Assembly: GCF_028475105.1 (NCBI RefSeq)
Contig: NZ_CP116936.1
Span: 2,480,001 to 2,544,000 of the forward strand
Source: Micromonospora sp. LH3U1
GTDB lineage: Bacteria > Actinomycetota > Actinomycetes > Mycobacteriales > Micromonosporaceae
Length of the DNA stretch: 64,000 bases
Direction: 5' to 3'
This document shows, piece by piece, positions 1 through 8,683 of the stretch; positions within the stretch are counted from its first letter, which is position 1, and the number at the start of each line of letters is the position of its first letter. Position numbers and translations under genes: made by a program. The notes under the pieces were generated by a model. The model saw only the letters and a list, made by a program, of their open reading frames with translations. It was not told the origin of the DNA and made no database searches.

Positions 1-1
1 G

Positions 2-325
2 ACCGCCAACGGCACCCCGGTGCAGACCTGGACCTGCAACGGCACCGCCGCGCAGCGCTGGACCCTGCCCGGCGACGGCACGGTGCGCGGGCTCAGCAAG
101 TGCCTGGACGTGAAGGCGAGTGGCACCGCCGAGGGCACACTCGTGCAGCTCTACGACTGCAACGGCAGCGGGGCCCAGCAGTGGGCCGCCCAGCCGGACG
201 GCAGCCTGCGCAACCCACAGTCGGGGCGCTGTCTGGACATCCCCAACTCCGACCTCACCGACGGCAGGCAACTGCGGATCTGGACCTGCAACGGCACCGG
301 GGCGCAACGCTGGACCCTGCCCTGA
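2..325 (+). CDS. Secreted ricin-type beta-trefoil lectin protein, 3' end only
   Basis: The reading frame is open from the left edge to a TGA at 323-325, so only the last 107 residues are visible. They form a ricin B-type carbohydrate-binding repeat: three QxW motifs (QRW, QQW, QRW) each follow a TWTCNGT or LYDCNGS strand with a conserved Cys, and GRCLDI/KCLDV segments lie between them. Such domains sit at the C-terminus of secreted actinobacterial glycoside hydrolases, proteases and lipases and hold the enzyme on polysaccharide. The catalytic part lies outside the window, so the enzyme class cannot be given. Confidence 0.85.
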   Translation, partial: TANGTPVQTWTCNGTAAQRWTLPGDGTVRGLSKCLDVKASGTAEGTLVQLYDCNGSGAQQWAAQPDGSLRNPQSGRCLDIPNSDLTDGRQLRIWTCNGTGAQRWTLP

Positions 326-433
326 CCGGCCCCTGATCAGCCCCAAGCCCGTTCCCCTCAGGCGACAGGGCGAAGTCCGGCCGTCCACCCGCGTCCCCGG
401 GTGGGCGGCCAGGGCGCGGGGGAGAATGCCGAG

Positions 434-934
434 ATGCGGCTCGTACTCACGGCGGACACCCACCTACCGAAGCGGGCCCGGGATCTGCCCGGGCCGCTCT
501 GGACGGCCATCGAGGAGGCGGACGTGGTGGTGCACGCCGGCGACTGGGTGGACGAGGCGCTCCTCGACGCGATGACCGCGCGTTCGCGGCGACTGATCGG
601 GGTGTACGGCAACAACGACGGCCCGGCGCTGCGCGCCCGGCTACCGGAGGTGGCCCGGGTCGAGCTCGACGGCCTGCGGGTCGCGGTGGTGCACGAGACC
701 GGGCCGCGGACCGGTCGCGAGCAACGGTGCGCGGCCCGATTCCCCGACGTGGACCTGCTGGTCTTCGGGCACTCGCACATCCCCTGGGACACCGAAGCGC
801 CCGGTGGGCTGCGCCTGCTCAACCCCGGCTCACCCACCGACCGTCGCTCCCAACCCGACGCCACCTACCTCACCGCAGAGGTGCGCGCCGGCCGCCTGAC
901 CGAGGTGGAGCTGCACCGCCTACCCCGTAACTAA
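434..934 (+). CDS. Calcineurin-like metallophosphoesterase, YfcE/MJ0936 type
   Basis: A 166-residue protein of the small single-domain phosphodiesterase family. The dinuclear metal motifs appear in order: DTHLP near residue 8 (D-x-H), GDWVDE near 36, GNND near 60, a lone His in HET near 87, and GHSHIPW near 110. Members hydrolyse phosphodiesters such as bis-p-nitrophenyl phosphate in vitro; the cellular substrate is generally unknown. I chose the ATG at 434 because GGGGGAG lies just upstream; an in-frame ATG at 401 adds 11 residues with no family character and no ribosome site. It stands alone and ends before a long inverted repeat. Confidence 0.85.
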   Translation: MRLVLTADTHLPKRARDLPGPLWTAIEEADVVVHAGDWVDEALLDAMTARSRRLIGVYGNNDGPALRARLPEVARVELDGLRVAVVHETGPRTGREQRCAARFPDVDLLVFGHSHIPWDTEAPGGLRLLNPGSPTDRRSQPDATYLTAEVRAGRLTEVELHRLPRN

Positions 935-970
935 CCCCACCCTCACGACCTTGCCCCCTGCCCCCGCCCC

Positions 971-1060
971 CCACCCCCGCGATCTTGCACTTGCTGTCGA
1001 TTTTTTGCGACTTGTGCACCTTTTTGTCCCGGCAGAAAGTGCAAGATCGCGTGGGGTGGG
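971..1060. terminator. C-tract / hairpin / G-tract bidirectional terminator
   Basis: Arms at 978-992 and 1037-1051 are a perfect 15-bp inverted repeat (CGCGATCTTGCACTT and its complement) around a T-rich 44-nt loop. The flanks are also complementary: a C-rich tract from about 952 and a G-rich tract to about 1078. The element fills the 144-bp gap between two convergent genes, so either transcript would read C-rich RNA, then a hairpin, then G-rich RNA. I infer termination in both directions. Confidence 0.6.
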
Positions 1061-1078
1061 GGTGGGGTGGGGCGGGGG

Positions 1079-1294
1079 TTACTGGCCTCGGCCGGTTTCG
1101 GCTTGGAGTTCGTCGATGCGCTTGGACGCTTCGGCCTTGGTCAGGTCCGGGGGAATCTCTGCGTTGGCTTCGCGGGCCAGGGTCCCTAGGTAGGACTCCT
1201 GGGCTGCGGTGGGCGGTTCGTCGCCGGTGACCCACTCGTCCGGGTCCTTGATCGCGGCGCTCTGGTCGGCCTGCTCGTTATCGCGGTCAGTCAC
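1079..1294 (-). CDS. DUF3072 family protein
   Basis: A small acidic soluble protein of about 71 residues. The DUF3072 core is clear: DEWVTGDEP, then a helix with AAQESYLGTLA, then DLTKAEASKRIDELQ at the C-terminus. Function is unknown; the last segment resembles a short helix-extended-loop-helix DNA or protein contact. GTG at 1294 has the best spacing (9 nt) from an AAAGG site; ATG at 1300 or 1303 is also possible. An upstream ATG at 1327 is unlikely because a GGGTAA element on this strand (1327-1332, with GCAT 16 bp further upstream) overlaps it and could be a weak SigB-type -10. Convergent with the phosphoesterase. Confidence 0.8.
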   Translation of the reverse strand: MTDRDNEQADQSAAIKDPDEWVTGDEPPTAAQESYLGTLAREANAEIPPDLTKAEASKRIDELQAETGRGQ

Positions 1295-1383
1295 AGTCAT
1301 CATCCTTTCTTCGAACAGGTGTGCCATTACCCTGATCTTCCGCGGTTCATGCCTGCCCGCTCGCCGCCACCTACGATCACCGG

Positions 1384-2343
1384 ATGAAGGTGGACCGGTC
1401 GAGTGTGGTGGTGGTCGGGGCGGGAATCGCCGGGGTGGCGTGTGCGGTCGAGCTGACCAGGTCCGGAGTGCCGGTGCAGGTCCGGGAGCGGGGGCACGTC
1501 TGCGGTGGCCGGATGGCCAGCAAACGCTTCGAGGGGCGGCCCGCGGACATCGGCGCCGCGTACTTCACCGCCACCGACCCGGACTTCACCGCCGTGGTCG
1601 AGCAGTGGAGCGCCGCCGGCCTGGTCCGCGAATGGACCGACACCTTCCAGGCGTACGACCGGACCGGGCGCCACGACGTGCCCGGGCCGATGCGCTTCGC
1701 CGCGCCGCGCGGGCTGCGCTCGTTGGTCGAGCACCTGGCCGGTGCGGTGCCGGTGACCGTCGACCGGCTGGTGCTCATGGTGGAGCCCGGGCCGACCGTG
1801 GACGGTGTGCCGTGCGCGGCGGTCGCCCTGGCCATGCCGGGCCCGCAGGCCGCCCTTTTGCTCGACCCCGCACTGACCGACGCCACCCGGGTCGTGCAGG
1901 CGCAGCACTGGTCTCCGTCGCTGGCGGCGGTGCTGCGCTTCCCGACCCGCCGCTGGCCGGACTTCCGGGGCGCGTTCGTCAACGACCACCCGGTCCTCAA
2001 TCTTGTCTGCGACGACGGCGACCGGCGCGGTGACGGCGCGCCGGTACTTGTCGCGCACACCGTGCCGGAGTTCGCCGCCGGGCACCTGGCCCAGCCCACC
2101 GGGGCCGGCCCGGCGATCGAGCAGGCCGTCCGGGACCTGCTGGGGTTGCCCGAGCAGGCCGTCGACGTGCGCGTGCACCGCTGGACGTACGCGAAGCCGA
2201 CCAGCGGCGCCGCCGACGCCACCCACCACCTGGACGCCGACGGGATCGGCCTGGCCGGCGACGCGTTCGGCAAGCCCCGGGTGCAGAGTGCGTGGCGCTC
2301 CGGCCGGGACCTCGGCCGTGCCCTGGCGGCCCGCCTGGCCTGA
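1384..2343 (+). CDS. Renalase-like FAD-dependent NAD(P)/amine oxidoreductase
   Basis: A 319-residue flavoprotein. It begins with a dinucleotide-binding fold, VVVVGAGIAGVACA at residues 8-21, ending in an acidic residue of the second strand (RERG), then the GGRMASKR motif that contacts FAD in the monoamine oxidase/renalase group. The C-terminal FAD motif GIGLAGDAFG occurs near residue 287. Bacterial renalases oxidise isomeric dihydro-NAD(P) forms; whether this protein does so is not shown by sequence. It is cytosolic with no signal peptide and is transcribed alone, divergently from the DUF3072 gene. Confidence 0.8.
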   Translation: MKVDRSSVVVVGAGIAGVACAVELTRSGVPVQVRERGHVCGGRMASKRFEGRPADIGAAYFTATDPDFTAVVEQWSAAGLVREWTDTFQAYDRTGRHDVPGPMRFAAPRGLRSLVEHLAGAVPVTVDRLVLMVEPGPTVDGVPCAAVALAMPGPQAALLLDPALTDATRVVQAQHWSPSLAAVLRFPTRRWPDFRGAFVNDHPVLNLVCDDGDRRGDGAPVLVAHTVPEFAAGHLAQPTGAGPAIEQAVRDLLGLPEQAVDVRVHRWTYAKPTSGAADATHHLDADGIGLAGDAFGKPRVQSAWRSGRDLGRALAARLA

Positions 2344-2395
2344 CCGCGCCCGGCCTGACTGGCTCCTCTGACCCGCCGGGCGGTTGGTCCGGTGT

Positions 2396-3691
2396 TCAGG
2401 CGTGTCCGGCTGCGGCCACGGGCCGGGCGTCAGTGTCACGTTCGGTCGGGTCGGAGGTCCGCTCGCCCGTCCGGTCGAGCAGTTGCATGACCGGGGTCGC
2501 CGTGACGCCGTGCAGCACCACGGAGACGAGCACCACCAGCCCCACGGTCGCCCAGAGCAGCTCGGCCTGCGGAAAGTCGGCCTTCGTGGTGGCGTACGCG
2601 AGGTAGTAGAACGAGCCGACGCCGCGGATGCCGAAGAACGAGATGACCCAGTGCTCGGCCGGCCGTCCCGGTGCGCCGCGCAGTGACAACCAGCCGGTCA
2701 GCGGCCGGATCACCAGCACCAGCGCCAGCCCGACGGCGGCCGCCGACCAGGTCAGCGGAACCAGCAGGCCACCCACGATCGCGCCGCCGAGCAGCAGCAA
2801 CAGCACCAGCGTGAGGAGCCGTTCGACCTGCTCGGAGAAGTCGTGCAGCACCGAGTGGAACTTGCTGGTCCGCTCGGCCGCCCGGATCGCCCGGGCAGCC
2901 ACGAACACCGCCAGGAAGCCGTACCCGCCGACCACCTCGACCAGCCCGTACGCCAGGAACGTGGCGGCCAGCGCCAGGAAGCCCTCGGCGTGCCGGGCCA
3001 GCCGCAGCTCGCTGGGCGCGCGGAAGAACAACTTGCCGAGCAGCCAGCCGATGAGCAGGCCACCGCCGACGCCGACGATCACCTTCCAGAGCACGTCCAC
3101 GGTGAACCACTCGGCGAACCAGTCGCTCGGGGCGAGGCTGGTCGAGGCGATGGCGATGGCGGCGTAGACGAACGGGAACGCCAGCCCGTCGTTGAGGCCG
3201 GCCTCGGAGGTCAACGCGAAGCGGACCTCGTCCTCGGAGTCTTCGACGTCCGTTGGTTCGCCGACCTGTACGTCGGCGGCGAGCACCGGATCGGTCGGTG
3301 CCAGCGCGGCACCCAACAGCAGCGCGGCGGCGGGTACCAGCCCCGCCCACCACCACCCGAGCAGGGCCACCGCCGCGATGCACAGTGGCATCGCGATCGC
3401 CAGCAGTCGCCAGGTGGACGACCACCGCCGCCAGCTCAACGGCCGGTCGATCTTGAGCCCGGCGCCCATCAGCGCGACGATCACCCCGATCTCGGTGAGG
3501 TGCGTGGCCAGCTCGGGGTGCGCCAGCGGGTCCGGTGTCGGCAGCCCGACCGGCAGCAGGAATACCAGCATGCCGAGAGCGAGGAAGGCGATCGGCATGG
3601 ACAGTGGGCGCTGCTCCAGCACCCGCGGGAGGATGCCCGCGAGCAGCGCGCCCAGGCCCACCAGCGCGAACGCCACGTCTACCGGCTCCAC
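2396..3691 (-). CDS. Cation/proton antiporter, CPA family
   Basis: A polytopic membrane protein of 431 residues with roughly 12 hydrophobic helices and the Na+/H+ exchanger fold. Marker segments are LTSEAGLNDGLAFPFVY in the middle, which carries the conserved N-D region of NhaP-like exchangers, and ISFFGIRGVGSFYYLAYA near the end. It should exchange H+ for Na+ or K+ across the plasma membrane. The GTG at 3691 is preferred because AAAGGTGG lies 4 nt upstream and the first membrane segment begins at residue 6; the frame stays open further upstream but codes for Arg/Pro-rich nonsense. It lies on the same strand as the HAD gene, 106 bp away. Confidence 0.88.
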   Translation of the reverse strand: MEPVDVAFALVGLGALLAGILPRVLEQRPLSMPIAFLALGMLVFLLPVGLPTPDPLAHPELATHLTEIGVIVALMGAGLKIDRPLSWRRWSSTWRLLAIAMPLCIAAVALLGWWWAGLVPAAALLLGAALAPTDPVLAADVQVGEPTDVEDSEDEVRFALTSEAGLNDGLAFPFVYAAIAIASTSLAPSDWFAEWFTVDVLWKVIVGVGGGLLIGWLLGKLFFRAPSELRLARHAEGFLALAATFLAYGLVEVVGGYGFLAVFVAARAIRAAERTSKFHSVLHDFSEQVERLLTLVLLLLLGGAIVGGLLVPLTWSAAAVGLALVLVIRPLTGWLSLRGAPGRPAEHWVISFFGIRGVGSFYYLAYATTKADFPQAELLWATVGLVVLVSVVLHGVTATPVMQLLDRTGERTSDPTERDTDARPVAAAGHA

Positions 3692-3797
3692 GGCACCACC
3701 TTTCAGCCGCACCCGCGAGGCGCGGGCAGGTGGTGACAGACCATGCCCCGCAGGGCTACCGGCTATGCGCGTACGGGCCGGCGAACCGGAGTGAGCC

Positions 3798-4475
3798 TCA
3801 CCTCGGGCGGGTGAGCGGCGAGTCCGCCAATTCACCCAGCAGCGCGGCCGGGTCGTCGTACACCGCCACCGCCCCGGCGCCGGCGAGCTCGCCGCGGCTG
3901 GTGCCGCCGCAGGTCAACCCCACACACGGGATGGCCAACGCGCCGGCCGCGACGACGTCCCAGACCGAGTCTCCGACGAAGACCACCCGCTCGGCGGCCA
4001 ACCCGGACTGCTCCAGCGCGGCGACCAGGATGTCCGGTGCCGGCTTGCTCTGCTTGGCGTCCGCCGAGGAGGTGATTGTGTCGATCACGTCGTCGGCAGC
4101 CAGCGCCCGACGTAGCGCGCCCACCTCGGGTTCCGAGGCGGAGGTGGCGAGCACCACCCGCAGCCCGCGCTCGGCGCAGGCGCGCAGCAGGTCCGCCGCC
4201 CGGGGCAGCGGTGTGAGCCGTTCCCAGTACTCGGCGTACAGGGTGTCGTGCGCGTCGAGCAGCTTCGTGTCGGCGTCGCGGTCCCGCTCAGGGCCGAGCA
4301 GGTGGTCGAGGAGCTTGTCCGAACCCATCCCGATCGAGCGGTGCACCATCGCCATCGGCACCGGCTGGTCGGTCTGGCGCAACGCCTCCCACCAACTCAC
4401 GGTGTGCAGGTAGGTGGTGTCGACCAGGGTGCCGTCGACATCGAAGAGGATTCCGGCGGGCCGGTCGGTACGCAT
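3798..4475 (-). CDS. HAD-superfamily hydrolase, phosphatase-like
   Basis: A 225-residue HAD subclass IA protein. Motif I is ILFDVDGTLVD (residues 9-19, nucleophile and acid/base Asp), motif II is LATSASE near 119, motif III Lys is in KQSKPAPD near 151, and motif IV is VVFVGDSVWDV near 168. A helical cap lies between motifs I and II. This layout matches phosphoglycolate phosphatase or beta-phosphoglucomutase relatives; the substrate cannot be fixed. It starts 27 bp after the SpoIIE phosphatase stop on the same strand, so the two may be cotranscribed. Confidence 0.85.
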   Translation of the reverse strand: MRTDRPAGILFDVDGTLVDTTYLHTVSWWEALRQTDQPVPMAMVHRSIGMGSDKLLDHLLGPERDRDADTKLLDAHDTLYAEYWERLTPLPRAADLLRACAERGLRVVLATSASEPEVGALRRALAADDVIDTITSSADAKQSKPAPDILVAALEQSGLAAERVVFVGDSVWDVVAAGALAIPCVGLTCGGTSRGELAGAGAVAVYDDPAALLGELADSPLTRPR

Positions 4476-4502
4476 GGACGTCCTCCTACCCGTTCGGGTG
4501 GT

Positions 4503-6641
4503 CTAGGAATGCGAGGCCGGCGGTGTGAGGATCTCGAACCAGACCGTGGAGCCGCGGACCGACGGGTCGGTGCCCCAGGCGTCGCTGAGCTCCTCGATCA
4601 GGCCGAGACCGCGCCCACGACTGCTCAACGTGTCGGTGCGGGCCCGGGTCACGGTGCCCCGCGTGCCGGAATCGGCGACCGAGACCAGCAGCCGCTCGGA
4701 GCTCAGGTCGATCTCCACCCGGGCAGCGGTGCCCGCGTGCAGCAACGCGTTGGTGGTCAGCTCGCTGGTGCACAGCACCGCCGCCCCGATCACCGACTCC
4801 GGCACCTGCCACTCGGTGAGCTGGCCGGTCATCCAGTGCCGGACCCGGCTCGGCGCGGTCGGCTCGGCGGGCACCTCCATGCTGGCCGAGCGACTCGGCT
4901 TGAGCGCGTGCTCGACCGCCAGCACGGCCACGTCGTCCTCGGTGCCGCCCGGTACCGCTGCGGTGGCCACCGCGCAGAGCGCGCGAGGGTCGCCACTGCC
5001 GGCCTTGGCGACGGCGTCGCCGAGGGTGGCCAGCCCGGCGGAGAGGCTCTGCCGGCGACGCTCCACCACCCCGTCGCTGAACAGCAGCAGGGTGTCGCCA
5101 GGACGGAACGCGACCGTGATGGTGCCCGGCCGGCCGCCCAGACCCAGCGGCGGACCAGCCGGCACGTCGACGTACTCGGCGTGCGAGCGGCCCTCCGGGG
5201 TGCCTCGGCGGATCAGCGGCGCGGGGTGACCGGCGCTGGCCAGGGTCAGCTCCCGCCGCTCCGTGTCGATCACCCCGAACGCCACGGTGACGAAGAGCTC
5301 GTGGGTGCCGGCCTCCGCTCCCAGGCTCGTCACCAGCCGGTCCAACCCGGCCAGCACCGCGTCGGGCGCCGGGTCGGCCAGGGCCAGCGCGCGCAGCGCG
5401 GCCCGGACCTGCCCCATCCGGGCGGCGGCCTGCACGTCGTGCCCGGCGACGTCGCCGAGCACCACGCCGAGCGCGCCGCTGGGCAGCAGGAACGCGTCGT
5501 AGAAGTCGCCGCCGGCGGCGTTGCCGTCCACCCCCGGGTCGTAGCGGGCCGCGATCCGCAACCGGGGCAGGTCTGGCAGGTGCTCCGGCAACATGCTGCG
5601 TTGCAACAGCTGGGCCGTGCCGTGCTGGGTCTCGAACCGGCGGGCCCGCTCCGCGGCCTGGCCGATCAGCTCGGCCGAGGCGGCCAACAGCGCCCGCTCG
5701 GCGGGCGACCAGTTGTGCGGAATCTGGTAGCCGACCCCCAGCCCGCCGCGGACGACCGAGGTGCCCAGGGGCAGGGCCGCCATCGCCCGGATCTTCTGGT
5801 CGTGGCGATCCACGGCGGTCTCCCGCAGCGGCTGCCCGTCGCGGGTGAACGACGGGCCACCGGAGCGCGCCGCCTGCACCACCGGGGCTGACCAGTCCGC
5901 CGGAGCGCGCCGCCAGAGCGGGGGAAGCCGCTCGTCGGCCTCGTCCAGCAACTCGCCACGGACCCGGCGCACCATGCGCCAACCGCCGCCGCCCTCGTCG
6001 ACCGCGAACGAGACCTGGTCGGGGTCGAATGTGGTGATCGCGTACCGCAACGCCACCCGGGCCACGTCGTCGAGGGTGAGCGTGCCGGCGAGCGCCGCGG
6101 CCACCTCGCTGAGGCTCTGCAACTGCTCGGTGACGTGGGTGGTCTCGGCCGCGACCGTCAGAATGCCGACGATCTGCCCGGCGCTGTCGCGCACCGCCGA
6201 GTAGCCCCGGGTGAAGACCGCCTGCTCCACGGTCGCGGAGTGCCCACGGACCAGCGGCAGCGTGGACTCCTTCTCCAGGAACGGCACGCCCTGCCGGTAG
6301 GCGCGCTCGATCACCCCACCGACACCGGGCAGCGCCCAGATCTCCGCGAACACCTCGGCGGCCGGGCGTCCGAGGGCGCTCGGGTGTTTGGTGCCCAGCA
6401 ACTCGGCGTAACCGGCGTTGTAGAGCAGGACGAGATCGTCGCCGTACGCCAGGGCCATCGGCATCGGCGAGGCGAGGATCAGCTCGACCACGGCCCGGAT
6501 CGCGACGTCCCAGCCCTCGCGTGGGCCCAGCGAGGTGCCGGCCCAGTCGTGGGCGAGCACGGCGGCAGCCGCACCGGGCCCCGTGGATGCGCCTGGGCCG
6601 GGAGTTGCTGGCGTGGGGACTCGCCCGACCGTTCCTGGCAT
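4503..6641 (-). CDS. SpoIIE/PP2C phosphatase with PAS, GAF and RsbW-like kinase domains
   Basis: A 712-residue multidomain regulator. Residues about 30-150 form a PAS-like sensor (YGDDLVLLYNAGYAELLG), 155-330 a GAF-like sensor, 335-575 a SpoIIE PP2C phosphatase (AAGGDFYDAF and VVLGDVAGHD supply metal-binding Asp; LLLFSDGVVERR follows) and 590-712 a HATPase of the RsbW anti-sigma type (ELTTNALLHAG, VADSG, GLGLI). Known relatives dephosphorylate an anti-anti-sigma factor and may also rephosphorylate it, which tunes SigB-class factors. No sigma factor or STAS antagonist is present in the window. No membrane helix is seen. It is divergent from the channel-like gene at 6840. Confidence 0.88.
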   Translation of the reverse strand: MPGTVGRVPTPATPGPGASTGPGAAAAVLAHDWAGTSLGPREGWDVAIRAVVELILASPMPMALAYGDDLVLLYNAGYAELLGTKHPSALGRPAAEVFAEIWALPGVGGVIERAYRQGVPFLEKESTLPLVRGHSATVEQAVFTRGYSAVRDSAGQIVGILTVAAETTHVTEQLQSLSEVAAALAGTLTLDDVARVALRYAITTFDPDQVSFAVDEGGGGWRMVRRVRGELLDEADERLPPLWRRAPADWSAPVVQAARSGGPSFTRDGQPLRETAVDRHDQKIRAMAALPLGTSVVRGGLGVGYQIPHNWSPAERALLAASAELIGQAAERARRFETQHGTAQLLQRSMLPEHLPDLPRLRIAARYDPGVDGNAAGGDFYDAFLLPSGALGVVLGDVAGHDVQAAARMGQVRAALRALALADPAPDAVLAGLDRLVTSLGAEAGTHELFVTVAFGVIDTERRELTLASAGHPAPLIRRGTPEGRSHAEYVDVPAGPPLGLGGRPGTITVAFRPGDTLLLFSDGVVERRRQSLSAGLATLGDAVAKAGSGDPRALCAVATAAVPGGTEDDVAVLAVEHALKPSRSASMEVPAEPTAPSRVRHWMTGQLTEWQVPESVIGAAVLCTSELTTNALLHAGTAARVEIDLSSERLLVSVADSGTRGTVTRARTDTLSSRGRGLGLIEELSDAWGTDPSVRGSTVWFEILTPPASHS

Positions 6642-6839
6642 GTTCGCAGCCTAGTCGGCCGCCCGGGAAAGGTATCCGATCATGGCCGCGGGTCGCCGCC
6701 ACCCCTTTCGCGGTGGCCGTTCAGGCAGTTCACGGCCCCTGTCCGGCGGCCTGTCGCCGAAAACGCCGCGCGTTGCGCGGACTGCCGGACCAGTTGGCGG
6801 GTATGCGCCCGGCGCAGTCCATGCGACAGGAGGGACATC

Positions 6840-7649
6840 ATGCTGAAAACCCTCGCGGTTCGGCAGGCCGACATCGGCGATGCCATCGCCGACACCTGGA
6901 GGTCGGTGCTGCTCTTCATCCCGAAGGCAGTGGCCTTCATCGTCATCCTCGTGGTCGGCTGGCTCATCGCCAGAGCGGTCCTCAAGATCGTGGACACGGT
7001 GCTGGAACGGGTGCGTTTCGACGAAGCCGTCGAACGCGGAGGCATCAAACGGGCACTGGAGAGAACGAAGTACGACGCCAGCGACATCCTGGCCAGGTTG
7101 GCGTACTACGCCGTCCTGCTGTTCACCCTGCAGTTCGCCTTCGGCGTCTGGGGGCCCAACGCGATCAGTGACCTGATCAGCGGCGTGGTGGCCTGGCTGC
7201 CACGGGCGTTCGTCGCGATCATCGTCGTGGTGGTGGCGGCTGCGATCGCCAACGCCGTCCGGGATCTGGTCACCGGGGCGTTGGGAGGACTCTCGTACGG
7301 CAAGGTTCTGGCCGACCTGACGGCGATCTTCATCATCGCGCTCGGCGTGATCGCCGCGCTGAACCAGGTGGGTATCGCCACCACGGTGACCACTCCGGTG
7401 CTGATCGCGGTGCTCGCCACGGTGGCCGGCATCCTGATCGTCGGTGTCGGTGGTGGTCTCGTGAAGCCGATGCAGAACCGCTGGGACGGCTGGCTGGACC
7501 GGGCCGCCCGAGAGGCCCGGGCGGTGCAGCAGCAGCGGCAGGCCACGGCGGCTGGGCGTAGCGACGTGGAGCGGCAGATGGCCGACCGCGGGGGTGACCA
7601 CACCCAGGCGATGCCTCAGGTGGACGAGGCCCAGCAATACCGCTCGTAG
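6840..7649 (+). CDS. Mechanosensitive-channel-like conserved TM-helix protein
   Basis: A 269-residue integral membrane protein. Hydrophobic helices occur near residues 20-45, 86-100, 112-140 and two in 155-205, and pairs of related helices repeat the pattern of the conserved TM helix family (PF05552), distant from the MscS pore. The C-terminal 70 residues are soluble, charged and Gln-rich. It lacks an MscS beta domain, so channel activity is uncertain. The ATG at 6840 follows AGGAGGG at 6828-6834 with ideal spacing; the longer open frame upstream lies over the divergent phosphatase gene and is spurious. A strong hairpin follows the stop. Confidence 0.8.
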   Translation: MLKTLAVRQADIGDAIADTWRSVLLFIPKAVAFIVILVVGWLIARAVLKIVDTVLERVRFDEAVERGGIKRALERTKYDASDILARLAYYAVLLFTLQFAFGVWGPNAISDLISGVVAWLPRAFVAIIVVVVAAAIANAVRDLVTGALGGLSYGKVLADLTAIFIIALGVIAALNQVGIATTVTTPVLIAVLATVAGILIVGVGGGLVKPMQNRWDGWLDRAAREARAVQQQRQATAAGRSDVERQMADRGGDHTQAMPQVDEAQQYRS

Positions 7650-7671
7650 CGGGCGTTACGGCACGGCGGGT

Positions 7672-7710
7672 GGGGAGGGTGTTCCGCGTACGACGCGGGG
7701 TGCCCTCCCC
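7672..7710. terminator. Hairpin between convergent genes
   Basis: Arms at 7672-7688 and 7694-7710 pair over 17 bp with three weak positions around a 5-nt loop. It lies 22 bp after the channel-like gene and just before the stop of the opposite-strand DUF6401 gene, so it probably ends transcription from the left and perhaps from both sides. Confidence 0.6.
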
Positions 7711-7717
7711 GCGCGCG

Positions 7718-8070
7718 TCAGGCGCGGTCGAGCGAGCGGGCCAGCGCGCAGACCGCGAGCAGTCGGGTGAGCAGCCACTCCGGGCGGCTCCAGTCCACCG
7801 GCCCGCCCGGCGGCGCCCAGCCGTGCTCCAAAGCGGCCGCGCGGACCCCTCGGCGTAGCCGGCGAGGGCCGCGGCGGTCAGCGGTCGACGGTCCCCGTCG
7901 AGGCTGTCTCGTACCGCGGCCGCGTGCTGGTCGACAAGGGCCAGCAACCCTGGGCGCGCGGCGGCGGCGGCGAGCCCGAGAGTGCCGACAGAGACGGTGA
8001 GGGCGGCCAGGGTGGACCGCGCCGAGTCGACGGCGGTACGGGAGGCGACACGGTTGAACGGCACACGCAT
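7718..8070 (-). pseudogene. DUF6401-like protein gene with a single-base frameshift
   Basis: The first part, from ATG 8070, reads MRVPFNRVASRTAVDS and continues through PGLLALVDQHAAAVRDSL to LAGYAEG. The rest of the same family (VRAAALEHGW, DWSRPEWLLTRLLAV, stop at 7718) lies in the next frame. The two parts join cleanly if one G is added in the GGGG run near 7847. Together they give about 117 residues, the size of DUF6401 proteins, which occur near actinobacterial natural-product genes and have no known activity. A sequencing error is as likely as a real mutation, since neither half shows other decay. My family assignment is from memory and moderate. Confidence 0.6.
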
Positions 8071-8233
8071 GGTGACCGAGGCTAACCGACCGGTGACGGC
8101 GTCGGCCTCGGCCTCTCGGCGGATGTCGGCTGCGCCACTGGGGCGACCAGGGCTGACCGCGGGGGTTGATCCGGCACAGACGGGGCAGCAGGACAACCAC
8201 CCGTAGATGGCGGGTCAGGGCACGGAGGCAGGG

Positions 8234-8683
8234 ATGGGACAGCAGGCGGACGGACCAGACGAGCAGCACCGGCGGCCGGCCGGCGTCAGTGACGCGACGG
8301 TCGCGGCACTCGGCAAGCTCAGCGAAGCGTTGGAGTGCGTGGAGCGGGCCCGGGGGCATCTCTACTCACTGCACCAGTTGATCGGGCACGCCGACCTCAT
8401 GCTCGACGACGCGGTGGAGCAGTTCCGCGCCGCCGGGCATCCGCAGCTCGCCGACCGGATCGACGCGGAGTTGCTGGGCCGCAACGTCATCGCCGGGCGG
8501 TGGACGTTCCAGATCGTCGAGGACTTCGACGACGGCTACCACGCGCTGTTCCGGGAGTTGGACCAGCAGGCCCGCGACGAGTTGGTGGGCGGGCGGCGCC
8601 ACCTCTACGAGGCGGAGATGAAGGAACGCCGCCGTAGCCGGGGCCGTCCGGGGCACGAAGCCCGGCCCGGCAGCGGAGATTAG
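8234..8683 (+). CDS. Conserved actinobacterial hypothetical protein
   Basis: A soluble, mostly helical protein of 149 residues. Recognisable conserved blocks are VSDATVAALGKLSEALE, ERARGHLYSLHQLIGHADL, GRWTFQIVEDFDDGYH and GGRRHLYEAEMKERRR; the C-terminus is basic and ends RPGHEARPGSGD. I know it only as a widespread actinobacterial protein without assigned function. ATG 8234 has GGAGG five bases upstream; ATG 8207 lacks a site. Its stop overlaps the stop of the opposite-strand gene by 4 nt. Confidence 0.75.
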   Translation: MGQQADGPDEQHRRPAGVSDATVAALGKLSEALECVERARGHLYSLHQLIGHADLMLDDAVEQFRAAGHPQLADRIDAELLGRNVIAGRWTFQIVEDFDDGYHALFRELDQQARDELVGGRRHLYEAEMKERRRSRGRPGHEARPGSGD

